From Trema orientale (lineage: Eukaryota; Streptophyta; Magnoliopsida; Rosales; Cannabaceae): DNA of 64,000 nt. Shown one piece after another: positions 48,900 through 60,369 of this stretch (positions are counted from its first letter, which is position 1; each line of letters opens with the position of its first letter). The position numbers and the translations under genes are program-made. The notes under the pieces were generated by a model that worked only from the letters and a program-made list of their open reading frames with translations, made no database searches and was not told the DNA's origin. The stretch covers positions 329,897-393,896 of the forward strand of contig JXTC01000128.1 of the NCBI GenBank assembly GCA_002914845.1. The letters are read 5' to 3'.

Positions 48900-49415
48900 A
48901 GAAAGCTCTGATACAAAGGCTCCCAGTGACTGGATGCACCTGGAGCAATTAATGCACCAGTTCTAAGAACAAACCGATAGTATTGCTAATAGATTCAGTC
49001 AATATAATGACAACATCCAAAATTCTTATCCGATTAAAAAAAATGTTTCTGAAACTTCTAAATTCTTTGAAAGGCCTTGTGATCTCCTAGACCTTAATCA
49101 GGAACCACTTGATCTGGCTTGAGGTCACTTTGTACTTGCTCATCAGGAGCCCTTTAGCTTAAAACGTTGAAAGATGACAAATTTTCCCCATGAGCCACTC
49201 TATGTCCCCAAGTAAACGGGAAGTCCAACTGCGTATCTTCAGCCATCTTTTCTATCTTCGTTGTCATCTCCAACACTTCCTCCCTCCCTTTGTCCAGTAC
49301 CCATGAGCTTGTGCTAGCATTCGATGGTTCTCCTTCGGTTTCTACTTGCCTAGATTCTTTTTGACCAGTTTCAGGACTAAATTTATCAACTAGTTTCACA
49401 ACATCCAACTATGTG
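48900..49415 (-). pseudogene. Cyclin exon 6 of a split copy
   Basis: The minus-strand frame 49408-49154 reads FSPETGQKESRQVETEGEPS, then DKGREEVLEMTTK and LDFPFTWGHRVAHGEN, clearly the cyclin C-terminal extension. The frame then breaks: FNVLS and a stop replace the usual FRYFEP. The 3' flank (48900-49100) resembles those of other copies. Exon 5 of the same copy is probably the fragment at 54481-54612. Confidence 0.78.
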
Positions 49416-52400
49416 TGATGCTTGTCATTATCCTGGACACCCGGTGTGTGTGGCAGAATGAGAATTTTGCAAACTGAAATTTTAAAAATTATTTTTGCAA
49501 AAATAATGGACAAAATTTATTTCAAAAGCCTTTAGAAAAACGATCGCTTTTATTACAAAATGGCATATTCCTGTTTTGGAAATTCTTACAAAAATGACAA
49601 TTATTTTGAAAAAAATGATATCCATACAAAGAATTCGTAAATGTTCATAGGTAAAATGTTACAAACTTGAACCCCCTCATTGAGCATAAAATATTTTAAA
49701 AAATTAAAAGTTCAGTCCATTACAATTTCCAAAATATCATCATATTTACAAAGTTCTTAATAATGAAATATTCCCTCATACACCCACTTCAATGTTTTAT
49801 GGAGCATGGCTAGATAGCTATTATGAGAGATGGAAGGACACTATTAGGTATCATGGATCCAAAAAGATAATCAAGACTGCAAGACATACCAAACAGTCAA
49901 CTAGTCTATCTTCATTGAGCTAACACCTAGAAGTGAGAAAAATAATGGGGTGAGCACGTAAATACTCAGTAGAGATTTAATTACAAGTTTTTAACTAAAA
50001 ATGAAAATACTTACTTACAAGATCCTACATGATTAGTGAAATATTTGAACAATTTTTACATAAATCCACTTATAAAGCAAGAGTTGAAAGATTTATAAAA
50101 TTCTAAACCTTTATCAATTCCATTTCACAAAAAAATACATATTATTCAAGTACAAGCATGTAACTATCAATGTAATCAATGACAAGTCCGAGCCATATAG
50201 ATGGGTGACCATAGTATGCAATGTATTCCAAGCATCCTAAATGAGGTACCGTAGTTTGACCAAAACAAACCATGCAATATTTTTAATCAGACCAAGTTTA
50301 GGCGGCTCGATGATGATTAAGATATGTACCATTTCCATATTTAAATCACAAAACAAATTATGTAGTATTTTTAATTAGACCACATTTAGTTCCAAAACTA
50401 AGTATTAAAGTTTTTAAGAAATTTCGGCAGGATAATCAAAACCATAAAATATAATTCCTGCATAAAGATCATTTAAAATATGATATATGGTACACCGACT
50501 AGTGTCACGTGCCTCCCAGCCAGTTCAATAGCAACATATACTCCAAATTAGCTCATAAACACATTTTCACAAAATGTTTCACAAAGTTCCATATTCAAAT
50601 AAATAAGAAACTTATAACAAAAATCATTGTAAAGTTAAGCAATCGAATTTCTATCTCAAACAAATGAATAAGATTGTTACTGAGGCTTATGGTAGTTTCA
50701 AAAGGGTGTTTAGGGATTCGAATGACCCACTAGAATCCCAAAATTACTTGCTGTGAGAAACTCACTTCTGCAATAGAGCATCAATTTGTAAAACGGACAT
50801 CACAGCATTCCTGGCATCCAAAATAGTTAGGTTAGGTATATAAGAGTTTGAGCCAAAACCCGAGCCTCGACGCACAAATCAAGGCAAATCTGAGCCTTTT
50901 GTGCCTTAGTTTGTGTGTCTGACCGAAACGTATAAGTGTTATATATCAAAATTTGTTTATGATATCCACTAATCAGGAGTTTAACCTCAAACATCTATTT
51001 CGGTGCCTCTTGTTTAAAATTAGGTCATTATTCAAATCTTTTTACCCTAAATTACGAAAATACAAATATTTTGAAAATAATTACAAAACTACTACATTTT
51101 AATATGGAGAACGTTCTAAAAGCATATCCAATCTTCAAATCTATCAACTTAGCTTCTCTATTATTTATTCATACCAATCTTAATTGCAATCTTATTACAA
51201 GAATGTCAATATTACAAATTTGAGAAATGACCAAAGTTAAGAAAAATCAACATTTACGGTGAGGAGTTGAATCTCGCGATGGGTGGAGGCTGGAAAAGCT
51301 CGGCGCTAGCCTAGGAAAGCTGATTCCACGACATGACAGGTTCAGGGTGGTCAAATAGGTCCGATTCTCGAAGAAGGGCATCAAACATTCTCTCTTTCCT
51401 TGTGCACGCAGTGGCCTAAGGCAGAGAAGAGGATGGCAGCTACGATTCCGATTAGGAGACAACTATGGAAGGGGTCGAAGATAGATGGCATTAGGGTGGC
51501 TAGGGTTCCAAGGGTCAAGGTGTTGTGAGGGCGAAGAGAAGATAGGGAGAGTTTGAGTGATCTTTGCCAAGTGTCGCAAGCCGTAGGGCTCTTGAAACTC
51601 TTCTAGAGTTGCTACAAAACCCTTGGCCTTAGTAAGTCCCTCTATGTTTTGCTTGTCGACCCTTGGCACGCAAATTTTTTTCAAATTATCCAGTTTCAAA
51701 TTATATCCTAATTTCCCAAATTTTTTTTTCAAAATTAATCCATATTTTCTTAAATTACTAGGACATCCCTTTATAAAATTACGAGAATTTTTTTCCAATA
51801 TTCTAGCTGGTTGCCCCCCTTAAGTCACATCCTTTTGAATATATTTCTCTACATAATAAATCACAACATAATACTCCCTCAGGATATACTCCTTTTGAAT
51901 CATTAGAACGGCCATGTATATACTCCCTCAGGATCGAAACATAAAAGATATTGTGTATATGGCCCAACCGAACTACATAAGGATCAGAACATATGAATGA
52001 TGAGGCACCAAATCCAATAACAGTTTAAATAGAAAACTCGAGACACAGAGATTATACTTGGCTACATAATTAGCCTTGCATAAAAATGTTACACGACACC
52101 CACAAGTAAACCATATGCTAAAGGAGATAAGGAATCACAAGATGTTTCAACCATGGGTAAGAAGACCTAAAGAATAGAGTAGTTACAGGGTAATAACTAT
52201 AGATACAGAAAGTAGTCAAGGATATAGGATTCTAAAAATCCTATCATTGATTTTTAGGTACCAACCCAGAGTAGCAGGCCAAATGTCACACACTTGGAAT
52301 ACCATCCCTCTGATCGCAAAGGATCAAAAATATCCTGGGACAAACTCACTTGCCTGCAGCTAAAACCTGGTCCTAAATAGTCACTAAGTCAAAGATTCTA

Positions 52401-54400
52401 GCAACATTTAATGAACCCATATAGAGTTCAGAATGAGGAACAAACACCCTTGCATTGCTCCACTCAAGGTAAACGTGTCTAAAGATCAAAAATGAGGAAG
52501 CCGAACTCAATGGTGCAAGCTATTTACTATTCACAATATCAAGTGAGAAATAACAACCATGACAATGCTCTCCTAGTCAAATACAAGACTAGATTTATCG
52601 GGAGTAAGTATCTCAAATAGAATAGCACAAGAGTACAGTAAGCACTAAACTAAAAGATCATCGATATAGTTTGAACATCAAAATGTAAGTATACAAATCA
52701 CGAGTGAATCCAAAGACTCCTTAAGTCTTTTATCTAACGTAGAACTATATAGTTATAATTCTAAATTATCAACTACACCCAAAGACTCTCTAAGTCTTTG
52801 ATACTAGGAGAAGTCATATAGAGATAACTTAATATCCAATATCAAAGTAAAACTGAAAACAAAGTCATAGTACCTGAAAAATAAAGTCTCAATAAAATAG
52901 ACTGTCTCTGCAATGATGCTTGTCTCCTATCTAACGTCATTTATCTTAAATCAAAATTACTTTGAAAATATGTTTAAAAACATGAAACATAAAAAACAAA
53001 CCAGGAGAATAGGAATACTATACTAGTTCACAACATGATTCTTCCTTAGCTATAGACAAACCAAGTATCCCCTTAAAATACAACAATAAGAGTTCAAAAA
53101 CTTTTTAAGAAAGTCCATGAGTACACCCATGTGAAATATAATCTGGTATGTCACAATAACAATGCTTTGACATAAGTCAAACCAAGCTATGAATCAAAGT
53201 CCTATCCAATATCGACATATTATGTAAAGTCCCAAGTACAAGATATGCAATAAGAAGAAAAGAAACAATATCTCCAATTTGTTAATATGAGACCAAATTC
53301 AACATGATATCCTTTCTTTAATACCAGGAAGTAATACATGAAAAAAAAATTATTATATTTTAGATGTTTAACCATGGAAAAATCTAATACACCAAAAATT
53401 CACTTACTAAGCAAAGTAAATAGAATAAGAAGAAATTTCTTACTTGATTTACGATTTGTTAACCATATTTTCAAGCATTCAATCATGTCAATTTTCTTTC
53501 GAGACATAGTTAAACAAAATATAAATTGTCTTAGGATCTCTAAACTTTTCCAAAGTTTTTATACATATCTCCTCAAGAGATTCAAAGTCACACACATCTT
53601 GTAGTTAGCAACCTATTTGCATGCACACACATCATCATAATTCCTTATTAATGAAAAGGTCTAGGTAACGTAGGTCTTAGTGAGGATTTCTTTGAGTTTT
53701 ATATCCTTGAAGTCATAATACTCTGGCAATTTTATTAAAAGCATATTTGAAAGACATTTTAAAAATAGGGAGAAAGTATAAAGCATTTTAGAAAAATAGT
53801 CGAGTATGTCAAGATGAAACTTTTTTATCTTAAATAAGCAAACAAGTTTTTTAAGCCTCCCTCAACTTGTAAAAGCACGTTTCGCATGTTCATAAAAAAA
53901 AAAAAATACCATCTCTTGCTTATCCAACCAATATGTAATGTACAAAAACTCTATAAATTGAAAAGTTCAAATTAAATTTCTTTTGAGGGAAATGATATAC
54001 CAGCATGCACAACTCAAAATATATCAAATATTAAATCAAGGCATATTAATTCATAGCCTTTATCCATTTGAAAATCTAAATTGCATTCTCCTACTGAGTT
54101 CTAACACTGGAGTCCCCACACTTGGGAGACCAACTTAAAACCAACAACATAAACACCAAATGTTCCAATTAGGACAAATTGTGCAAAATCAACCAAACTT
54201 AGTTTACGTACGTGAAGAACAAAAGATACATGAAATGTCAAGAGCTTGGTAATCTAATGGACACCAAAAACTATGCATAATTCAATAGAAGTCACACAAG
54301 GCCATAATAATAAGGTTTCACAAACTCCCAAACCAAGATTCAAAAAAACAATTCCATTTAAATAAGTTTCCAAACCGAATATTCATAACCAACTTTCATT
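49416..54400. mobile_element. About 5 kb of unclassified, probably retroelement-derived sequence
   Basis: It separates two exons of one cyclin pseudogene and so behaves as an insertion. No reverse transcriptase, integrase or gag motif was found in either strand. Frames at 51247-51462 and 51463-51798 are low-support. A local duplication occurs near 52700-52810 (CAAAGACTCYYTAAGTCTTT twice). It looks like LTR or untranslated retroelement sequence, but exact ends and target duplication could not be fixed. Confidence 0.4.
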
Positions 54401-54439
54401 TTCCAAGAAACTAACCCTTTAAATTAATTAACAAGCAAT

Positions 54440-54625
54440 ATTATCAGTAATTAACAACAATTATTTCTATAATAATTTCACTTTAAATGTATTGTATGCA
54501 ACTAGTTGAAAAAACAAGATTAAGTGCTTGTTCTTGGGATTTAGTACAAAAGAAGCTACAACAATAACTGATGAGGCTATAAGTGAAGGCTTGTATTTTA
54601 TGAGCTTACGATCTGTGTTAAGAAA
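54440..54625 (-). pseudogene. Cyclin exon 5 fragment
   Basis: Minus-strand 54612 to about 54481 follows an ACACAG acceptor and reads IKYKPSLIASSVIVVASFVL, the C-terminal cyclin fold exon. Its length (131-132 bases) matches copies B and C. The donor has lost one base (TGAAAT instead of GTGAAG). The downstream flank (AAATTAATTAACAAGCAATAT on the plus strand, about 54421-54441) also matches intron 5 of copy C. Confidence 0.8.
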
Positions 54626-55660
54626 TAAGATACCAAATGATTGTCAAATGAAGAAACGCTACATATTTTGGATCTCATAGAGTATGTAATACAAAAAAAA
54701 AAAAGCATTAATTACAAGTCTTATTACTAGAAACCAAAAAATATTCATTACCAAAAATATATTTATTATTTGGCCAAATAATAACCTTCCTTTGGGCAAA
54801 TCGTTACCTGTATAAATAATAAATATACCCATCTTAATATTTAAAATTAAACTTTATATAATAGAGGTTACTTTGGTAACATATTATTTCAACTTATTTA
54901 TTCCAGAATAAGACAAATTGCAAAGAAAAATAACCAAAATGCGCAAGAAATAAAATCAGAGTTTTTAATGCATAAGAGAGCGGGAGAAAGCCGGTCGACC
55001 ACTGGGCTAACGGGTCAACCACTTGAGTCGACCGAATCAATATAGGCTAAATTGTTAATTTTGGTCGAGGGGCCGGTCGACTGCATCATACTTTTTGATC
55101 AACTGAATATGGCAGAGACCAAATGCTTGACTCGATCGACTGGAGTGGTCGACCGATCTTTTCAATCTGGTCGATCGAATTTGCAGTAGCATATTTTTCT
55201 ACTCTTAGACCGAATATAGTTTTCAACAGATAAAGTACGGATTATTTTGAAGTCTTAATATATCAAATTTTGGGTTGCGACCCCAGAATTGAGTCAAAGT
55301 GACCAAATTTTACCCAAAATGTAACTTGAAACTTACAATTATGTCAAAAAAAAACGGATGAGTTCCATGTGAGGGATCGGTTGACCATACTTGTGATTCA
55401 TGCATGAATCTAAAAAATTCTAGATTTGTAAAAATTGCGTAAAACATCAAAAAATTGCCAAAAAGTGATGTTTCAAGACCTAAATCTTCAAAATAACAAT
55501 CTATTGCCAAAATCTAGATAATCATATGAAATACACACATTATACATCTAAACCCTTGAAAGCCAGATAGGAAAAGATATTCATACTAGAGACATGCATG
55601 ATTAATATTAATAATTTAACATGAATTCCGTTCTAATAGTCCGCTCTAATACTACTTGTG
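54626..55660. other. Spacer with a cluster of GTCGAC-like words
   Basis: No gene is seen. Between about 54990 and 55190 the words CCGGTCGACC, GAGTCGACCG, GCCGGTCGAC, GATCGACTGG, GGTCGACCG and GGTCGATCG recur. This CpG-containing palindrome cluster is unlike the surrounding DNA and is typical of LTR-type sequence. Just before the first LTR, GCTCTAATACTACTT resembles a reverse primer site. Confidence 0.4.
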
Positions 55661-56922
55661 TGTCACACCCCGATTCACATACATGCTTACATGGTATGTG
55701 TAAATAGAGCTTTGTCTAGTTCTAAGTTAAGTAGAGGAGTTAAGCTGGTCAATGAGGAGCTTAATGATTTTAGGTTCATAAAGATCCTAGTAAAAAAGAT
55801 TTGACGTTTTACGAGACAATCTTTTGTTGTTAGGTTTTATACAAAAGAAATAAGTTAAGCTACTGATCAAGGTACATAGCAGTGTAAACTTTTGATAATA
55901 AGTCAAAAAGTGAAGTATGAGGTGTTCTAAGCACGAGGTGGCACAGTAAGCACGAGGTGGCACTATAAGCACGAGGTGTTGAATCAGAGTATGAGGTGTC
56001 AAATCAAGGCAGGAGGTGTAAGTTTGAAAGCATGAGGTGCCAGTTGGAAGCACGTAGTGGAATGGGACAAGCTAGGTGTCAAGTAGGTAGATGTGGTTAG
56101 TGACAACTAGGTGTCAATATTTAGGCCGAGTTAAGTGGCTTGATATGGATAGGGCATGCGATGTTAGGTGTCACGATATAGGAAGCTTCAAGTGATGAGT
56201 AAGCTGCTTACTTGAGGAGCTTGATGAAATCTATAAATAGGCCTTGAGAGTTAGTTTTAGACATATGCCACTCCACCCATATTTTTAATAAAGTTTAGAG
56301 AGAGAAAAAAATGAAAGAAAGATAGAGAAAGGTTTAGAGATAGACACGAAGATTAAGAGGAATATCGACTAGAGGTAAGTAAAGACAAACTTTTTTACTA
56401 CATTACAAGAGCATAGTAAATACAAGTATTTTCTAAATGTTATGTGAAGTATATGCTTATTTATATGGGCTTATGTATACTACTATATTGTTTATGGAAT
56501 GGTGTTCATAGTATATGCATAAGACATGTTTATAAAAGGAAAAGTTAAAGTGATTTTAAGAAGTTCATGTTTTTAAGAAAAGGTTACCATTGTACCTAAG
56601 TTTCCAAGTATTGTTTTTTTATAAAGTATGGCTCCTGGCTTAGTGATTGTGTAGAAAAGAGGTGGTAAATCCCTTGAGGCGAAAGGACCAAGACAGGTAA
56701 ACCACAAATGATATTATTTAAGAGGTCTACTATATCACTAAGTTAGAAGTTATGCTTAAAACGGGGCCCAAAATGACGTTTAAAGAAAGAACGTTTGCCA
56801 AGAAAGTTTCATAATGGGTAACAAATATTTTTATAACATATCATCATATGCATGCATCGTCTTTACTTACTGAGCGTTAGCTCATTATAGTTCTTGTAAT
56901 GCAGGTTTTAGTTGTATCGGCA
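55661..56922 (+). mobile_element. Gypsy-type LTR 1 of the array (truncated)
   Basis: It begins TGTCACACCCCGATTCAC and follows the common LTR plan: GCACGAGGTG ladder, TATAAATA at 56232-56239, GA-rich leader, and CTTTACTTACTGAGCGTTAG. It lacks about 190 bp near 55895 and the last roughly 240 bp, and it has a single copy of the 57-bp unit doubled in the other LTRs. It abuts LTR 2 directly. Confidence 0.85.
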
Positions 56923-59900
56923 TGTCACACCTCGATTCACGTGCATGCTTATATGTTATGTGTCAATAAGGAGCTTAATGAATTTATAAGTTCATAAATA
57001 TCCTAGCAAAAAGAATTCACATTTTACGAGACAGTCTTTTTCTGTCAGGTTTTATACAATAGATATGAGTTAAGCTACTGATTGAGGTAGTTAGCAGTGT
57101 GAACTTTTGATAATAGACATTATGATGAAAGAAAATATTTTCAATAAAAACTGACAGTTAAGTTTCCAACAATCTAGAATAGATAAGCTGCTGATGGAAG
57201 AGACAGGATTATTTCTAATGTTGTGATTAGTTTCTAGGGAGAAGTTAGTATTTCTCGATTTTCGTGCTAGACAGTTCTATAAATCATGATATTTTGATGA
57301 TAAGTCAAAAAAGTGAAGCACGGGGTATTCTAAGCATGATGTGTCCGTAAGCACGAGGTGCCAATGTAAGCACGAGGTGTTGAATCAAAAGCATGAGGTG
57401 TCAATTCAAGGCACGAGGTGTAAAGTTCAAAAGCATGAGGTGTCAGTTGGAAGCACGTAGTGGAATGGGACAAGCTAGGTGTCAAGCATGTAGATGAGGT
57501 TAGTAGCAACTAGGTGTCAACATTTGGAGAAGCTAGGTATCAAGCATGAAGATGAGGTTAGTGGCAACTAGGTGTCAACATTTGGGACGAGTTAAGTGGC
57601 TCGATGTGGATAGGGCATGTGGCGTTAGGTGTCACGACGAGGGAAACTTTAGGTGCTGAGTAAACTGCTAGCTTGAGGAGCTTGGTGAAATCTATAAATA
57701 GGCCTTGAGAATTAGTTTTAGACATACACTGCTCTACCCATATTTCTAGTAAAATTTAGAGAGAGAAGAAAAAAGAGGACAGAAAGATAGAGAGAGGTTT
57801 GTGATAACTCTATTAAAATAGAGTTATTTATGTTCTTTTTCTTAAATATTTTGTGTGTTTTTTTAGTGATTTTTGTTTAATTTAGGTTATTTTATAATTA
57901 ATGTAATTTTTAGTATTTAGATATAATTTTATTTAATTTTTATTAGATTTTAGGTATTTAATTTAATTTAGTTTAGTTTAGGATAATTTATTTTAATTAA
58001 ATTCGGATTATATTGTGATTTAGATTTAATTTGAATTTGATTTAGATTTAGTTTTGATTTTATTCTGATATAGACTAAAGGAAAAATCGGAAAAATGAAG
58101 AGCCAATCGCGCGCATGAGAAGTGAAATGCAAGAAGAGTTCTCGGTCGTCCGATCAATCTTCCAGGCCATCTGGTGGGCGCGTGTAGCACACGCGGAGGA
58201 CCAGGAGCGTGGAAGCCGACAGCTGGGGCCCGCCGACGTCAGCGCTGCAGCTGCTGGTCCAGGCCATGTCTGATCCCATGCGTCTCACCTCCCGTGCAAC
58301 TGAGCTTCCAGCCAGTCAAGAAGCGCCACCTCAACCTGTAGACTTTTACCATTTTTTCAGCCAATTACACGCGAGTTTGGTGCCGAGCTCACCGATTTGC
58401 GCCGCACCTGATCACATCTCACAGCCCAAAAAACGTGAATAATAAAGAGGAAGAGAGAGAAAAGGAAAGAGAAAATTGTGGGAAATTGACACATCACATG
58501 ACCAATCAGAAGCCACCATTAGAAACGTGAGAACTTGCACAACACTCCAACCTCAGCTATAAATACCCATAACGTGAGACACTAAAAAACACACTAATTT
58601 TGAGAGAGAAAACTCTACTTTTTTTAGAGAGAGAGTGTGAGATGAGTGAGATATCAGGCTAGTTTTTAGAGAGGCTAGAGAGATGATCTTAGTTGTGTAG
58701 TTTTTCTGTTTTCCAGCTTTGATTCCTAAGAGTACTTCAACGCTTATAAATTTGGTTTGTTAAATTCTTCAATATTTTTATTTTTAATATATTATTTTCT
58801 AGTTTTTCATATAAATTCAGTCATGCTTTCTTTATGTGGTGATTTAAACTAGATTATAATTATATTAGTTTTATTAGTTGATCTTTTACTGCAGTATTAT
58901 CTCTGTGATATATTGTCGATCTTAGATAACTAGTAAGATAAATTATTTATGGTTTTAATTGGAAGAATTTCTCATATTAAATACTTTAAATCAATATTTG
59001 TTCGTAATTGCTATATTTTCCGGTTATGTGTTTGCGATGTGAAACATATAATTGAGTGATAAATAGGAATCAAAATTGGTAACAGTTAGACGAGCAATTA
59101 AGTGAATCTTGAAGCCTTGTTTTCTCATATTGGTATTTTCGTTCATAATTCTGGTATTATTTTTATTTAATTGCTCAGTTTATTTTTATTTTCAATTTTT
59201 CTTTCTATTTTTTGTTACCTTATATTGTTGATTTACTTCTCTGTGGGATCGACACCTTAATCTACACTGCGATAGCCGCTAGTATATTTTGAGCGTAGAC
59301 AGTTTGGGAATAGAACCAAAGATTAAGAGGAATATCGACTAGAGGTAAGTAAAGACAGACATTTTTACTGCGTTACAAGAGCATAGTAAATAAAATTATT
59401 TTCTAAATATTATGTGAAATATGTGCTTATTTACATGTGCTTACATATACTACTATATTATTTATGGAATGGTGTTCATAGCATATGCATAAGGCATATT
59501 TATATGAAGGAAAAGTTAAAGTGATTTTAAGAAGTTCATGTTTTAAAGAAAAGGTTACCATTATACCTAAGTTTCTAAGTTATGTTTGTTTATGAAGTAT
59601 GGCTCCTGGCTTAGTGACTGTGTAGAAAAGAGGTGGCAAAATCCCTTGAGGTTAAGTCCAAGATAGGGTGAGCCAAACAAGAAAGAGGTCAAATCTCTTG
59701 AGGTGAAAGGGCCAAGACAGGGTAAGCCTCAAATGATATTTATTAAAAGGTCTACTATATCATTAAGTTAGAAGTTATGCTTAAAATGGGGCACAAAATG
59801 ACGTTTAAAGAAAGAATGTTTTACTAGAAAGTTGTATAATAGGTAACAAATATTTTTATAGCATATCATCATATGCATGCATTGTCTTTACTTACTGAGC

Positions 59901-60167
59901 GTTAGCTCATTATAGTTCTTGTAATGCAGGTTATAGTTGCGTCAATAGATTTTTGAAAGTTGACTGAGCTGCAGTTCCATTCATCCCATGTACGTTTATA
60001 TTTTCTTTCCAAAATTTTTAATTGTAAAAAGAAGTCTTATGTCCTTTTTAGTTCTTCCGCTTTCAAATGCTCCGTTTTCGAAGAAAGTTACGTAGGCTTA
60101 ATGCGTCTCGGTCTAGCTGGTTACGCTTTCATGCAAAGTCCGATCAGCTAGGTTGGGGGGCGTTACA
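56923..60167 (+). mobile_element. Gypsy-type LTR 2 of the array (interrupted)
   Basis: Start TGTCACACCTCGATTC, end GGGGGGCGTTACA, TATAAATA at 57693-57700. Without the nested solo LTR (57802-59301) and its target duplication it is about 1.74 kb, matching LTR 3. The primer site follows directly at 60168. Confidence 0.92.
57802..59301 (+). mobile_element. Solo LTR, 1500 bp, nested in LTR 2
   Basis: It starts TGATAACTCTATT and ends GAGCGTAGACA. It is flanked on both sides by GTTTG (57797-57801 and 59302-59306), a 5-bp target duplication, and the flanks rejoin exactly into the sequence of LTR 3. TATAAATA lies at 58558-58565. Near the end is GTGGGATCGACACC, common in plant LTR ends. There is no internal region, so the element was reduced to one LTR by recombination. 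The 77-codon frame at 58209-58442 is within it and has no known domain. Confidence 0.95.
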
Positions 60168-60369
60168 ATTTTGGTATCAGAGCATTATTATTCTGTAGAC
60201 AGAAAAAAAATAAAATTTTCAGCTGGTCATGGGATGGAACTCATTCAATCGCTAGTGTCATTTTTTCTATAGTTTTCTTTGACTATATCTTCGCATATTA
60301 TATGACTATAAGTTCATCTTTTAAAAGTTAACAAATTTCGAGGACGAAACTTTTAAAAGGAGGAGAATT
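60168..60369 (+). other. Reduced internal region 1 of the LTR array
   Basis: Only 202 bp long. It opens with the tRNA-Met primer site TTTTGGTATCAGAGC and closes with TTTCGAGGACGAAACTTTTA and the polypurine tract AAAAGGAGGAGAATT. That is the usual last-codons-plus-tract border of a Ty3-gypsy chromovirus-type element. All gag-pol coding sequence is gone. Confidence 0.9.

Noticed and set aside
51247..51798. Two adjacent minus-strand ORFs of 71 and 111 codons
   Set aside because: No recognised domain, no splice signals joining them, and they lie inside an apparent insertion; kept only as a remark.
55640..55672. Minus-strand LTR end with primer site (GCTCTAATACTACTT before TGTCACACCCC)
   Set aside because: The primer resemblance is partial, and the LTR start matches the plus-strand array; the overlap is probably chance or a relic that cannot be resolved here.
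58209..58442. 77-codon ORF in the solo LTR
   Set aside because: It lies in the U3 part of an LTR between TG and TATA, where no protein is expected.
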